From: Pseudonocardiales bacterium
Lineage (GTDB): Bacteria; Actinomycetota; Actinomycetes; Mycobacteriales; Jatrophihabitantaceae
Assembly (NCBI GenBank): GCA_030840295.1
Contig: JAVEET010000108.1
Location: 45,923-109,922 of the forward strand
DNA length: 64,000 bases
Reading direction: 5' to 3'
The notes beneath the pieces were generated by a model. That model worked only from the letters and a program-made list of their open reading frames with translations, had not been told where the DNA came from and made no database searches. Of this stretch, positions 8,967-21,552 are shown in pieces. The stretch's first letter is position 1, and every line of letters begins with the position of its first letter. The position numbers and the translations under genes were made by a program.

Positions 8967-10067
8967 TCAGAGACCGGCGAAGCCGGCGGCTTCGTCCAGC
9001 AGTCGAGGTACGTCAGTGGCGAGGCCGCGGGCGTAGTCGGAGTCGAGTTCGCCGGCACGAAACCGTGCATAGGCACCCTCGACGATGGCGGCCAGCTTGA
9101 ACAGCGCCAGGGTCAGATACCAGTCCAGGTGCTCGATCGAGCGACCGGACAGCTTCGCGTAGTGGTCGGCGAGCTCCGTCCGGCTCGGGGCCCCGGCGCC
9201 GCGGGTCAGCGCCTGCACCTGAGGCATCGCCACCGGAACCGGACGGTCATCACCCCAGAAGGCCAGCAGCAGGCCGAGGTCGACCAGCGGATCGCCGATG
9301 GTGGCCAGTTCCCAGTCGATGATCGCGTTCACCCGGATCGCCGGATACTGCTCCTGCGGTGGCAGGAACAGGCAGTTGTCCAGGTGGTAGTCGCCGTGCA
9401 ACAGCGCCGGCTCGGTGTCCGGCGGCCGGTGCCGGTCGAGCCAGTCGGCCACCGGGTCGAACAGCGGAAGGTCACGCGTCTGGTTCGTGGCGTATTGCGA
9501 CCGCCAGCGGGGCACCTGCCGCGCCAGGTACCCGTCGGGCCGGCCGAAGCCGAGCAGTCCGACCTGCTGCCAGTCAACCGCGTGCAGCGCTGCCAACGCC
9601 TCGACGGCGGCTCTGCCGGTGGCAGCCACCGCGGTGCGCTCGCCGACGCGCACCGGCCACTCGCTTGGGAAGCTGTCGGTCAACGCCGTACCGGCCATGT
9701 CTTGCAGGACCAGCACCGGCGTCTCGGCCACCGCCCGGTCGTCTGTGAACGCGACCGAGCGTGGGGCCGGAATCGGCTGATCGGCGAGGGCGGACAGCAC
9801 TCGGTGCTCGCGCGCCAAGTTGTGCGCGGCCCGTGCGATGCTGGCGGCGGGTGGTCTCCGCACGATCCAGCTGCCGGCCGGGCCGACCAGGCGGTAGGTC
9901 TCGTTGGAATTGCCGCCGGACAGCCTGCTCAGCGTGAACGGCCCGTCGTCGTGCACGGACTCGGCCAGCCAGCGCGCCAGTGACGCCGGCAGGCAGCGGG
10001 ATACCGGGCCATCGGACTGGGCAGCTGCGGGCGCGCCGGAGTCCGTCCTGGCAACGGTTGGCTTCAC
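8967..10067 (-). CDS. APH-family kinase-like protein (acyl-CoA dehydrogenase partner type)
   Basis: The 366-residue protein starts at a GTG that overlaps the TGA of the upstream SDR by 4 bases. A longer open frame upstream is only the antisense shadow of that SDR. The aminoglycoside phosphotransferase fold is clear. There is a glycine-poor ATP loop region LSGGNSNETYRL, the Brenner motif LLHGDYHLDNCLF with catalytic Asp and Asn (near residue 215), and the metal-binding IIDWELATIGDPLVDLG. Proteins of this kind are the free-standing counterpart of the N-terminal domain of mammalian ACAD10/11 and of LvaA in levulinate catabolism, where the 4-hydroxyl of an acyl-CoA is phosphorylated. Its likely partner is an ACAD encoded nearby. 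Antibiotic resistance is unlikely in this context. Confidence 0.88.
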   Translation of the reverse strand: MKPTVARTDSGAPAAAQSDGPVSRCLPASLARWLAESVHDDGPFTLSRLSGGNSNETYRLVGPAGSWIVRRPPAASIARAAHNLAREHRVLSALADQPIPAPRSVAFTDDRAVAETPVLVLQDMAGTALTDSFPSEWPVRVGERTAVAATGRAAVEALAALHAVDWQQVGLLGFGRPDGYLARQVPRWRSQYATNQTRDLPLFDPVADWLDRHRPPDTEPALLHGDYHLDNCLFLPPQEQYPAIRVNAIIDWELATIGDPLVDLGLLLAFWGDDRPVPVAMPQVQALTRGAGAPSRTELADHYAKLSGRSIEHLDWYLTLALFKLAAIVEGAYARFRAGELDSDYARGLATDVPRLLDEAAGFAGL

Positions 10068-10834
10068 CGCGGGCCGCCGTCGACTGTGATGACGGCGCCG
10101 GTGGTGAAGCTGGAGGCGTCGCTGGCCAGGTAGAGCGTGGTGCCAACGATCTCGTCCGGTTCGGCGACCCGCCCCAGCGCGACCCTTGATGCGTAGCGCT
10201 CGGTGGTGACCGCGTCCCAGTGCCGGGCGACGTCGGTGGCGAAGGAGCCCGGCCGGATGCTGTTCACCCGCACGCTCGGGCCGTATTCCTGGGCCAGCGC
10301 GACCGTGACGACGTCGAGGCCGGCCTTCGCGGCCGCGTACGGCAACGCCCGCGCCTCGGGACGGTGGGCACCGAGGCTGGAGATGTTGATGATCGAGCCG
10401 CCGCGCTCGGCGCGCATCCGCTCCGCCGCAAGGACGGCCAGCCGGAACGGACCCTTGAGGTTCAAGGCGACTGTCCGGTCGAACAGGTCTTCGGAGACCG
10501 TAGCGAGCGAGTCGTACAGCACCGACGAGCCGGCGTTGTTGACGAGCACATCGAGGCGTCCGAACCGGTCGTAGGCCGAGTCGAGCAGCGGTTGGAGCTC
10601 GTCCCAATGCCCGACGTGGCAGGCGTGGGCAAGTGCCTGGCCACCGGCGGCGGTAATCTCCTCGGCCACCGAACGACATGCCGCCAACGTGCGGCTGGCC
10701 ACCACCACCGACGCTCCGGCCTCGGCCAGCGCCAGGCTCATCGCCCGGCCGAGGCCCCGGCTGCCTCCGGTGAGGACAACTACCTTGCCGGACAGCGAAA
10801 ACCGGTCCGACACGGCGCTCGCTCGCGGCTGCAT
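10064..10834 (-). CDS. Short-chain dehydrogenase/reductase
   Basis: The 256-residue Rossmann protein has the cofactor loop TGGSRGLG, the NNAG motif and the catalytic Ser and Tyr-x-x-x-Lys (ISSLGAHRPEARALPYAAAK). It is a classical SDR using NAD(P)(H). I chose the ATG at 10834 because GGTGG lies just upstream, and an in-frame start 75 bases earlier adds only low-complexity sequence. It is coupled by GTGA to the APH kinase. A role as the 4-oxo or 3-hydroxyacyl-CoA oxidoreductase of the pathway fits the context, by analogy with LvaD in levulinate degradation. This remains inference. Confidence 0.88.
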   Translation of the reverse strand: MQPRASAVSDRFSLSGKVVVLTGGSRGLGRAMSLALAEAGASVVVASRTLAACRSVAEEITAAGGQALAHACHVGHWDELQPLLDSAYDRFGRLDVLVNNAGSSVLYDSLATVSEDLFDRTVALNLKGPFRLAVLAAERMRAERGGSIINISSLGAHRPEARALPYAAAKAGLDVVTVALAQEYGPSVRVNSIRPGSFATDVARHWDAVTTERYASRVALGRVAEPDEIVGTTLYLASDASSFTTGAVITVDGGPR

Positions 10835-10914
10835 CGTGCCACCAAACCACGCGGACCGACGGTGCGTACCGGCCCGCGGGCCTGCTGTTGTCGGACTCGA
10901 CAGCGACAACCGAG

Positions 10915-12783
10915 TCAGCCGGTTCCGGCAGGTTCGAACAGGCTCTGCACCTGCATCGCCATCGAGACGCTCAGGAGTGCGTCGAGCCGCTCGGGTTCGA
11001 TCGAGGACACCTCGCGGATGCGATTGAGCCGGTACCGGACGGTGTTCTCATGGACGCCGAGAATCGTCGATGTCGCCCTGATCTGCGCCTGGCACGCAAT
11101 GAAGGCCTTCAACGTCTCGACCAGCGCGCCACCGGTCGCGCTGTCGTGCTCGACCAGCGGCCGCAGCATGTCCTCGGCATGCCGCCGCGCGCCGTGCACG
11201 CCCTCGCGGCGGGTCACCAGCCGCAGCAGCTCGAGCTCGCGGGTGAAAGAGATCCGCGGCTGATCGGTGGTCTCGCGCAGCAAGCCTGCCACCTCGCGAA
11301 CCTTCTCCGCGGTGGACGGCAGCTCGCCCAGGGACCGGCACGGGTCTGATACCACCGCGAAGCGCGCTCCGACCTTGGTGACCAGGGTGGGAAAAACCGC
11401 CTGCAGCGCGAGGCCAACGGGACCGGTGGTCAACCCGGTCTCGGACGGGTCGACCTCGATCAGCGCCAGATCGGCACCGGGGACACTGGTGCACGCCACC
11501 ACGCGGCCAAGCTCTGCCAGCTGATCGTTGATCATTGAGGTGACAGCGGTCCGCCGCTTCTGGCCGGTCGAACTGTCGTCGTCGCGTTCGAGGGCGTACT
11601 GCAGCCTGATCACGACGTGCCGCTTGCTGACGTCGAATCCGAAGGATTCAGCCCGCCGCGTCAGGGAATCCAGATCGCGCCGGCCGTAAAGGATGTCGGC
11701 GAGGTACTCCTCACGCTCCTGCCGGTGGATCTCCTTGTTCCGCTGGACCGTCAGCAGCTTCAGCGCCACCGCCATGGACGCCTGCTCGAGGGCTTTGCTG
11801 TCCACCTGGCTGAACGAGCGGCCGAGCTCGCAGAGTTCCAGGTAGCCAACGCACTGCCGGTCGACGACCATCCGCACCAGCAGGCGGCGGCACCGGGTCT
11901 CCGGGGTCGCGCGCAACATGATGCTCGGGCTGCCGTTGTGCAGTTCGGCGATGGTGTTGCGCACCCACGGAAGGTTGAGTTGGGTGGCGGTCAGCCCGGG
12001 GCAGCGGGCGCCGTCGGCCGCATCCGGCGCTCCCCAGGACACCACCTGCAACTTGGGGTTGTAGAGGACTACAGGCTTGCCCAGCAGCTCGACGATCAGG
12101 TGCAGTATCGCGTCGATGTCAGCGCCGTCGAGCACTGCCCGGGTGACCCGGCCGTGGACGAGCGCGCTCTCGCCGAGCACCCGCCGCTGGTGGTCGATGA
12201 TCTTCGCCCGCTCACCGAGCTTCTTGTACAGCCAGGCCTGCCGGACGGCCAGCGCGCTGAGCCCGGCGAAGGCCTGGGCCAGTTTGATGTCACGCTGGGT
12301 GTAGTCGTGCGGTTCGCCCTGATTGTCGACATAGATGATGCCGATCACCTCGCCGTCGACGACGAGGGGAACGCCCACCATGTCGCGGACTCCCCATTGA
12401 CGCATGGTCCGCTGGATGGTGCGCGGGTCGTGGGAGGCGTCGCGCACGACGACCGGCGACGTGGTGGCGATGATCTCGGCGGTGAAGAGGTCGTCGTCGA
12501 CGCCCGACACGAGCTTGCTGACGCCCGCGTCGATGTTGCGACGGCCGACGCAGTACCCGACCTGGCCCTGGAACCGGCCATCGTCACGGCGCAGGTAGAC
12601 CGAGCACCGGTTGACGCCGAGCAACTCACAAAGCCGCTGACCTACCAGGCGCAGCACGTCGTTGAGCGGGATCGAATCGCTGGTCGTCATGAGGGCGACC
12701 TCTTCGAACGCACCGACGACCTGCCCGTACAGATCGCCAAGATCGTCCGACACATCGGGCATAAAGTACTGTGAAATGGTCAT
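10915..12783 (-). CDS. PucR-type transcriptional regulator with GAF domain
   Basis: The 622-residue protein has a GAF-like sensory domain at about residues 40-185 (LRLVGQRLCELLGVNRCSVY onwards) and a central region like the CdaR GGDEF-like linker. It ends in a PucR-type helix-turn-helix (HTH_30) in the last 60 residues, ATSTILGVHENTVRYRLNRI. PucR/CdaR proteins are usually activators of catabolic operons that respond to a small molecule. ATG 12783 has AGGGAG six bases upstream. It heads the minus-strand run and is divergent from the acyl-CoA dehydrogenase at 12909, with 125 bases between. A palindrome at 12792-12807 touches its ribosome site, so another repressor may control it. Confidence 0.9.
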   Translation of the reverse strand: MTISQYFMPDVSDDLGDLYGQVVGAFEEVALMTTSDSIPLNDVLRLVGQRLCELLGVNRCSVYLRRDDGRFQGQVGYCVGRRNIDAGVSKLVSGVDDDLFTAEIIATTSPVVVRDASHDPRTIQRTMRQWGVRDMVGVPLVVDGEVIGIIYVDNQGEPHDYTQRDIKLAQAFAGLSALAVRQAWLYKKLGERAKIIDHQRRVLGESALVHGRVTRAVLDGADIDAILHLIVELLGKPVVLYNPKLQVVSWGAPDAADGARCPGLTATQLNLPWVRNTIAELHNGSPSIMLRATPETRCRRLLVRMVVDRQCVGYLELCELGRSFSQVDSKALEQASMAVALKLLTVQRNKEIHRQEREEYLADILYGRRDLDSLTRRAESFGFDVSKRHVVIRLQYALERDDDSSTGQKRRTAVTSMINDQLAELGRVVACTSVPGADLALIEVDPSETGLTTGPVGLALQAVFPTLVTKVGARFAVVSDPCRSLGELPSTAEKVREVAGLLRETTDQPRISFTRELELLRLVTRREGVHGARRHAEDMLRPLVEHDSATGGALVETLKAFIACQAQIRATSTILGVHENTVRYRLNRIREVSSIEPERLDALLSVSMAMQVQSLFEPAGTG

Positions 12784-12791
12784 TGCGCTCC

Positions 12792-12807
12792 CTTAGCGAT
12801 CGTTAGC
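12792..12807. promoter_or_regulatory. Candidate operator, palindrome TTAnCGATCGnTA
   Basis: CTTAGCGATCGTTAGC forms an inverted repeat around a CGATCG centre, 9 bases upstream of the PucR start and about 100 bases upstream of the divergent acyl-CoA dehydrogenase. A partial second copy, GTTAGCGATTTCGTTGAC, lies at 12861-12878. Read on the other strand, the palindrome at 26493-26508 next to the TetR gene matches this one at 12 of 16 positions. The simplest reading is a TetR binding site. Binding is not shown by sequence alone. Confidence 0.5.
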
Positions 12808-12908
12808 ACAGTCTCAATCTGCCCGACACTTGTTGGAAATACCAGAGCCGAGTTCCATTTGTTAGCGATTTCGTTGACATCACCAAGCCCGGTGGCGAAG
12901 GTGAGGCC

Positions 12909-14183
12909 ATGGCCTGGGACTTCAGCACGGACGCCGAGTACGCCGCGAAGCTGGACTGGGCACGCCAGGTCGTCCAGGACGAGATCTACCCGCTGGAGGT
13001 GCTCGGCCTCGATCACCGAGCGTTTCGCGAGCTGGCCAAACCCCTGCAGGAAAAGGTCAAGGCCAACGGGCTGTGGGCCGCACATCTGGACCCCCAACTC
13101 GGCGGCCAGGGGTACGGGCAGGTCAAGCTCGGGCTGCTGCACGAGATCCTCGGCGCCAGTGACCTCGCCCCCTACGTTTTCGGCTGCCAGGCCCCGGACT
13201 CGGGCAATGCCGAACTGATCGCGCTCGCGGCCACGCCCGCACAGCGCACGACCTGGCTCGAGCCGCTGCTGGCTGGTGAGCTCTACAGCGCCTACTCGAT
13301 GACCGAGCAGGGCACCGGTTCGGATCCGAAGCAGTTCACCACCCGCGCCGTCCGCGAGGGCGACTCCTACGTTCTGAACGGCCAGAAGTGGTTCGTGGGC
13401 AACGCTTCGCGCAGCGACTTCCACATCGTCATGGCGGTCACGAACCCGGACGTCCACCCCTACGAGGGGATGTCCATGCTGATCGTGCCGACCAACACGC
13501 CCGGCATCACGATGCGGCCGCTGGCCAACATGCACGACGTAGCCCTGGACGATCCCCTGTATATCCACGACGAGGTCACATACACCGACGTACGCATCCC
13601 GGTCGAGAACCTACTGGGCAACGAGGGCGGCGCCTTCGTCCTGGCACAGAAACGCCTCGGCCCCGGACGGATCCACCACAGCATGCGCTGGATAGGGCAG
13701 TGTCGCCGCGCGTTCGACATGCTGTGCGAGCGCGCGGTGACCATCAGCGTCCACGGCGGCCGACTGGCCGAAAAGCAGATGGTGCAGCAGTGGGTAGCCG
13801 AGTCCGCGGCCGCCATCGAAGCCGCCCGATTGCTCACGTTGCAAGCGGCCTGGAAGATCGACCAGACCGGCTCCAGCAGCGCCCGGGTGGAGATCGCGAT
13901 GATCAAGTACCACGGGGCGTACGTGCTGCACGACGTGCTCGACCGCGCGATCCAAATCTACGGCTCACTCGGTTACTCTGCCGACATGCCGCTCGAGGCG
14001 ATGTACCGCTGGTCGCGAGCCGCACGCCTCTACGACGGGCCGGACGAGGTTCACAAGGTCAGCGTCGCCAAGCAGATGCTGCGCGGATACTCCCCTGCCC
14101 TGCCGCCGACGGAGCACATTCCGACGCGGCAGGCCGCGGCCCGCGAGAAGTACGCCTCCGAGCTGAAGCGGATCGGGCTCTGA
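12909..14183 (+). CDS. Acyl-CoA dehydrogenase, ACAD10/11-like
   Basis: The 424-residue flavoprotein has the N-terminal helical domain and the FAD/substrate motif YSMTEQGTGSDPKQF (near 130). The beta domain contains NGQKWFVGNASRSDFHIVM, and the C-terminus contains YDGPDEVHKVSVAKQML. The DGPDEVH end is typical of the ACAD10/11 group, where ordinary medium-chain enzymes have a YEGT-type catalytic glutamate. ATG 12909 follows GAAGGTGAGG. It is divergent from the regulator and overlaps the next gene by 4 bases. In ACAD10/11 and levulinate catabolism such enzymes act with an APH-type kinase on 4-hydroxyacyl-CoA through a 4-phospho intermediate. That role is inferred here. Confidence 0.9.
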   Translation: MAWDFSTDAEYAAKLDWARQVVQDEIYPLEVLGLDHRAFRELAKPLQEKVKANGLWAAHLDPQLGGQGYGQVKLGLLHEILGASDLAPYVFGCQAPDSGNAELIALAATPAQRTTWLEPLLAGELYSAYSMTEQGTGSDPKQFTTRAVREGDSYVLNGQKWFVGNASRSDFHIVMAVTNPDVHPYEGMSMLIVPTNTPGITMRPLANMHDVALDDPLYIHDEVTYTDVRIPVENLLGNEGGAFVLAQKRLGPGRIHHSMRWIGQCRRAFDMLCERAVTISVHGGRLAEKQMVQQWVAESAAAIEAARLLTLQAAWKIDQTGSSSARVEIAMIKYHGAYVLHDVLDRAIQIYGSLGYSADMPLEAMYRWSRAARLYDGPDEVHKVSVAKQMLRGYSPALPPTEHIPTRQAAAREKYASELKRIGL

Positions 14184-15208
14184 GCACGTCGCAGGAGGAC
14201 TGGAGCGCCCCCGGGCTCTACGAGCTGGCCGACGGCGTCTACCGGATTCCACTTCCGCTGCCGCAGGACGGGCTGCGCGCGGTCAACGTCTATGCGCTTG
14301 CCCGCGACGACGACCTGGTGCTGATCGACTCCGGCTGGGCGATCCCCGAAGCCCGCGAGCAGCTTTCCCATGCCCTGGCGAGCGCCGGATTCAGCCCGTC
14401 CGATATCCGCCGGTTCCTCATCACCCACGTGCACCGCGATCACTACACGCACGCGGTTGCCCTGCGGCGCGAGTTCGGCACCCGGGTGACGCTCGGCGCC
14501 GGTGAGCAGCGGTCGCTCGAGGTCGCCAGAATGCCTGGCCGCCCAGGGCTGACCGATCAGTTCGAGTACCTGCACCTGATGGGCGGTGCCGCGATCGTGG
14601 CGGCGCTGGCACCACACCCGGATGCCCACGCGAGCCCGCACGCCGACGACTGGGAGTTGCCCGACGACTGGTTCATCGGTGGCGAGCAGATCGAGGCCGC
14701 CGGCCGCCGGCTGGACGTCATCAACACCCCCGGGCATACCCAGGGCCATGTGGTCTTTCACGACGTCATGAACGCGGCGCTGTTCGCCGGCGACCACGTG
14801 CTGCCGCAGATCACTCCGTCCATCGGCTTCGACGGCAGCGCCTCGGTCAACCCACTCCGCGACTTCCTGCGCTCACTGGCTCTCGTTCGCGCGCTGCCGG
14901 ACGCAGCGCTCTACGCCGCGCACGGCCCGGTGGCGCCGAGCGTGCACCAACGGGTCGACGAGCTGGTCGACCACCACGGTGCTCGGCTCGAGCAGACCGA
15001 GCGGGTGGTGTCCGCAGGAGTGGCCATCGGGCTCGAGATCGCGGCGCAACTCACCTGGACGCGGCGCGAACGACGGTTCGCCGACCTGGACCTCTTCAAC
15101 CAGATGCTGGCAGTCTGTGAGACCGGCGCGCACCTGGATCTGCTGGAATCACAGGGCAGACTCGTCGTCGAGACGGTGGACGGCGTCCGCCACTACCGGC
15201 TCGCCTGA
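14180..15208 (+). CDS. Metallo-beta-lactamase-fold hydrolase
   Basis: The protein of about 342 residues has the metal motif THVHRDHYTH (HxHxDH), a later TPGHTQGHVVFHD with the third metal histidine, FAGDHVLPQITPS with the bridging aspartate, and AAHGP near the end. This is the glyoxalase II / lactonase / thioesterase branch of the fold. The family homology starts at YELADGVYRIPLPLP, about 12 residues after the upstream stop. No ATG, GTG or TTG lies there in frame. The likeliest start is the CTG at 14180, which overlaps the ACAD stop as CTGA. Possible activities include lactone or acyl-CoA thioester hydrolysis. The start codon is uncertain. Confidence 0.85.
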   Translation: MSTSQEDWSAPGLYELADGVYRIPLPLPQDGLRAVNVYALARDDDLVLIDSGWAIPEAREQLSHALASAGFSPSDIRRFLITHVHRDHYTHAVALRREFGTRVTLGAGEQRSLEVARMPGRPGLTDQFEYLHLMGGAAIVAALAPHPDAHASPHADDWELPDDWFIGGEQIEAAGRRLDVINTPGHTQGHVVFHDVMNAALFAGDHVLPQITPSIGFDGSASVNPLRDFLRSLALVRALPDAALYAAHGPVAPSVHQRVDELVDHHGARLEQTERVVSAGVAIGLEIAAQLTWTRRERRFADLDLFNQMLAVCETGAHLDLLESQGRLVVETVDGVRHYRLA

Positions 15209-15225
15209 CGGCACCCGCTCGGAGT

Positions 15226-16241
15226 TCAGAGGTCCTCCAGGGCGGCGTGTGCTGCCTCGGCCAGCCGCACGACCAACAAGGCCTGCGCCTCGATGTCGAA
15301 CCCGTCGTTGCCCATCACGCCGGCCCGGTAGCGGCTGTAGATGCCCTCGCCGATGCAGGTCAACCGCCACAGGGCGAACGCCCGGTACCAGCCGATGTCG
15401 GAGACGTCGTGGCCAGTCTGCTCGGAGTACCGGTTGATCAACTCCGCCCGGCTCAACCACCCCGGATGCGCGGTCGGTGACTCCAGCAGCTCGGGCTCAC
15501 CAGGCATCCGCCAGGTGGCCACCAGCCAGCCGAGGTCGGCCAGGGTATCGCCCAGGGTGGCCAGTTCCCAGTCGAGGACGGCGTTGACGCGCCCGACCGG
15601 GCTGAGCAGCACGTTGCCCGGCCGAAGGTCGCCGTGCACGAGGCCGGTGAACTTCTGCGGCGGGATGGCCGATGAGAGCCGCCGGTGCACCTCGTCGACC
15701 AGCGGCAGGTCCCGGTCGCTGGACTCGTGGAACTGGCGGTGCCAGCGGCGCAGTTGGCGCTGGCCGTAATCCTCCTTGCGGCCGAGCGCGCCCAGGCCCA
15801 CCTCGTCGACGTCGAGCAGGTGGATACGCGCCATGATGTCGACCAGGTCGATCGAGGCGAGGGTGCGCGATTCAACCGGATACTCCGAGCCCTCCGAATC
15901 GACAGCTACGACGATTCCCGGTACCAGGTTCATCACGTAGAACGGCGCACCGAAGACGGACGGATCGGTGCACAGACCGTAGGAATGCGGCACCGGCACG
16001 CCGCTGCCGTCCAGCGCCGAGATGATCCGGTGCTCGCGAGCGACGTCGTGCGCACTCTGCAGGACATTGCCCATCGGCGGCCGGCGCAGCACGTAGCTGC
16101 GCCCGGCCGCGTCGTCGGCCTGGTAGGTCAGGTTCGACCGGCCACCGGCGATCAGGGTGAGCCGGACCGGCTCGGTCAGGTCGATGCCGTTCGCGTCGAA
16201 CCAGCGCGCCAGTTGGGATGCGTCGACGTCTGCGGACAGGC

Positions 16242-16245
<4 letters not shown>
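15226..16245 (-). CDS. APH-family kinase-like protein, second copy
   Basis: The 339-residue protein has the same fold as the kinase at 8967-10067. The ATP-side LIAGGRSNLTYQ is near residue 27, the catalytic loop is LVHGDLRPGNVLL, and the metal-binding motif is VLDWELATLGDTLADLGWLV. Its GTG start overlaps the stop of the LLM gene as GTGA. It therefore ends a coupled unit that also contains an ACAD11-like dehydrogenase (18280-19482). Kinase and dehydrogenase in one operon support a joint function on hydroxyacyl-CoA. It converges on the metallo-hydrolase gene with 17 bases between them. Confidence 0.88.
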
Positions 16246-19482
<3,237 letters not shown>

Positions 19483-19535
19483 CGTTCTCCTTCCGAAGCG
19501 GGCCGACGCTCGACGGCTCCGCGCGAGTGGCTTGC

Positions 19536-20552
19536 TCAGCCTTGGATGTCCAGCACGATCCGCGAGCCCCCGGTGTCGCCGGCGTGCACCCGCTCGAGCC
19601 CGCGGTTGACCTGGCTGAGCCCGATCACATCGCCGACGGCCTTGGGCAGCAGCAGGCGGCCGGACGACATGAGTTCGAGAACCTCACCGACATCGGCCGG
19701 CTCGTGGCCGTAAGAGCCCACCAGGGACCGTTCCCGCACCACAAACGTCATCAGGTGGCTGGCGGTCACCTTGCCGGCGCCGATGCCCACCGCGACCGCG
19801 GTACCACCGGCGTCCAGGGACCGCAGCGCCAACTCGACCGTTTCGGGACGCCCGACGAATTCCAAAGCCGTGTCCACGCCACCCATTCCGGTGATCCGGG
19901 ACAGCGCCTCATCGGGGTGAAGCACCACATCGGCGCCGGTCTGCGCTGCCCAGCCGCGCGCCTCCGGCCGCGGGTCGACCGCGATCACCATGTCCGCACC
20001 GAGCGTTTTGGCGATCCCGACGGCGCTGAGCCCGAGACCGCCGGTGCCCCAGACCGCCACTCGGCTGCCAGGGCCGACGCCACCGCGTGACCGGACCGCG
20101 TGATAGGCGGTGGCCACCGAGTCGGTCGCAACCGCGGCGAGTTCGTCGGGCAGCCCCTCCGGCACTGGCACAAGGTTGCGGGCCGGGACCGCGATCAGCT
20201 CGGCCCAGGCGCCGTCGCGTTCGGCCCCGAGGCATTGACTGACCCGGCAGAGCACTGTCCTGCCGCGCGCGCATTGATCGCATTCGTGGCAGCTGACCAG
20301 CGGGATGATCGACACCCGGGTGCCGGGCCGCGGTCCTGCCGTTCCCGGGCCGAGTTCGACGACGACGCCGGTGGCCTCATGCCCGAGGATGATCGGCTCG
20401 TACCGGGTCGTGGCGGTCTTGTCGATCACGAAGTGCACGTCCGAGCCACAGATGCCCACCTTTGTCGGGGCGACCAGCACTTCTCCGGGTCCGGCAACGG
20501 GCGCGGGCACGTCGCGCAGGCCCAGGTCGCCGTCCAGCACAGCGGCACGCAT
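19536..20552 (-). CDS. Zinc-dependent alcohol dehydrogenase (MDR family)
   Basis: The 338-residue protein starts at ATG 20552 behind AGAGAGG. It shows the catalytic zinc site [11 protein letters not shown] with a later GHEATGVV, and the structural zinc site with four cysteines [15 protein letters not shown] (near 90). The Rossmann cofactor loop is [20 protein letters not shown]. The expected reaction is NAD(P)-dependent oxidation of an alcohol or reduction of a ketone. It is the first gene of the run leading into ACAD11-like, NPD-like, LLM and APH genes, and it is divergent from the crotonase at 20743. Confidence 0.9.
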   Translation of the reverse strand: MRAAVLDGDLGLRDVPAPVAGPGEVLVAPTKVGICGSDVHFVIDKTATTRYEPIILGHEATGVVVELGPGTAGPRPGTRVSIIPLVSCHECDQCARGRTVLCRVSQCLGAERDGAWAELIAVPARNLVPVPEGLPDELAAVATDSVATAYHAVRSRGGVGPGSRVAVWGTGGLGLSAVGIAKTLGADMVIAVDPRPEARGWAAQTGADVVLHPDEALSRITGMGGVDTALEFVGRPETVELALRSLDAGGTAVAVGIGAGKVTASHLMTFVVRERSLVGSYGHEPADVGEVLELMSSGRLLLPKAVGDVIGLSQVNRGLERVHAGDTGGSRIVLDIQG

Positions 20553-20730
20553 GGCGTTCCTCTCTTGCCCCATTCAGGCTTGACGCCCATGACCGTGGTT
20601 CGGTCCGGACGCGGTCTCCGCGGCGATTACAGCACTGGCAGCGCCTCATTTCGGACGTCGCGCCAGGGCTCACTTGGAACTATCACCAGCGCGGCAGGCC
20701 GGCGGCCCGCTGCTCGACGCGGCGCTGTTC

Positions 20731-20743
20731 TACGCTCACGCCA
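20731..20743 (+). promoter_or_regulatory. Possible -10 box for a leaderless crotonase transcript
   Basis: TACGCT lies 6 bases before the ATG at 20743, and no ribosome site precedes that ATG. This is the usual layout of leaderless actinobacterial genes. The -35 region is poor, so the call is weak. Confidence 0.3.
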
Positions 20744-21552
20744 TGACGGAGTGGGAACCTCTTCCCGACCATCCCTCGATCGGCCTGTCGCGAGCGGGTG
20801 GCGCCGTCCGCATCGAGCTTCGACGCCCTGAGGCCCTCAATGCCTTCGACACTGAGATGGCCAAGGAGTTCCTGGGTCTTCTCGATCGGCTGGGCAATGA
20901 CCCGCAGGTGCGCTGTGTGCTCATCACCGGTGCCGGCCGGGCCTTCTCCGCCGGTGCCGACATCAAGAGCCAGTTCGGCGATGAGCGGGCGCGCGAGGTG
21001 ATCGAGGCCGAACTTCGGGAGCTGAGCAATCCGACCGTGCTGGCCCTGCGGCAGATGGCTAAGCCAGTCATTGCCGCGGTCAACGGTGCGGCGGCCGGCA
21101 TCGGTTGCTCGATCGCGCTGGCCGCGGACCTGGTGATCGCCTCCGAGCGTGCATTCTTCCTGCTCGCTTTCGCCAATATCGGTCTTACCCCGGACGGCGG
21201 ATCGTCGTTGCTGGTCCCCGCGCGCATCGGGATCGGCCGAGCGTTCGTGATGGCCTTGCTGGCCGAGCGGCTGCCCGCGGCCGAGGCCCTTAGCTGGGGA
21301 TTGGCCGACCGGGTGGTGCCTGCGGACGAGCTCGCCGAGGTATCCGAGGCACTCGCGATCCGGCTGGCTGCCGGCCCGACCCGGGCCTACGCGGCGACGA
21401 AGCAGGCGATCAACCTGAGCAGTCTGGCCGGCCTGCCCGCCGCACTCGACCTGGAAGCCCGGCTGCAGGGTGAGCTAGCCAGAACCGATGATTTTCTTGA
21501 GGGAATCGCCGCCTTCGGCGACAAGCGCAGCCCGAAATTCAAGGGTCGATGA
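20743..21552 (+). CDS. Enoyl-CoA hydratase/isomerase (PaaG-like crotonase)
   Basis: The start MTEWEPLPDHP gives 269 residues. The oxyanion region is GRAFSAGADIKSQFG, and the second region is VNGAAAGIGCSIALAADLVI, followed by NIGLTPDGGSSLLVPARIG. An aspartate in TPDGGSS takes the place of the second glutamate of true hydratases. This pattern is seen in PaaG-type isomerases that move a double bond. An ATG-type start further upstream would add 23 residues without homology. The gene overlaps the following SDR as ATGA and is divergent from the alcohol dehydrogenase. Confidence 0.88.
   Translation: MTEWEPLPDHPSIGLSRAGGAVRIELRRPEALNAFDTEMAKEFLGLLDRLGNDPQVRCVLITGAGRAFSAGADIKSQFGDERAREVIEAELRELSNPTVLALRQMAKPVIAAVNGAAAGIGCSIALAADLVIASERAFFLLAFANIGLTPDGGSSLLVPARIGIGRAFVMALLAERLPAAEALSWGLADRVVPADELAEVSEALAIRLAAGPTRAYAATKQAINLSSLAGLPAALDLEARLQGELARTDDFLEGIAAFGDKRSPKFKGR

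Noticed and set aside
10068..10850. Longer N-terminus for the APH kinase at 8967
   Set aside because: The extra part is the wrong-frame reading of the SDR gene. The GTGA overlap at 10067 gives a proper start.
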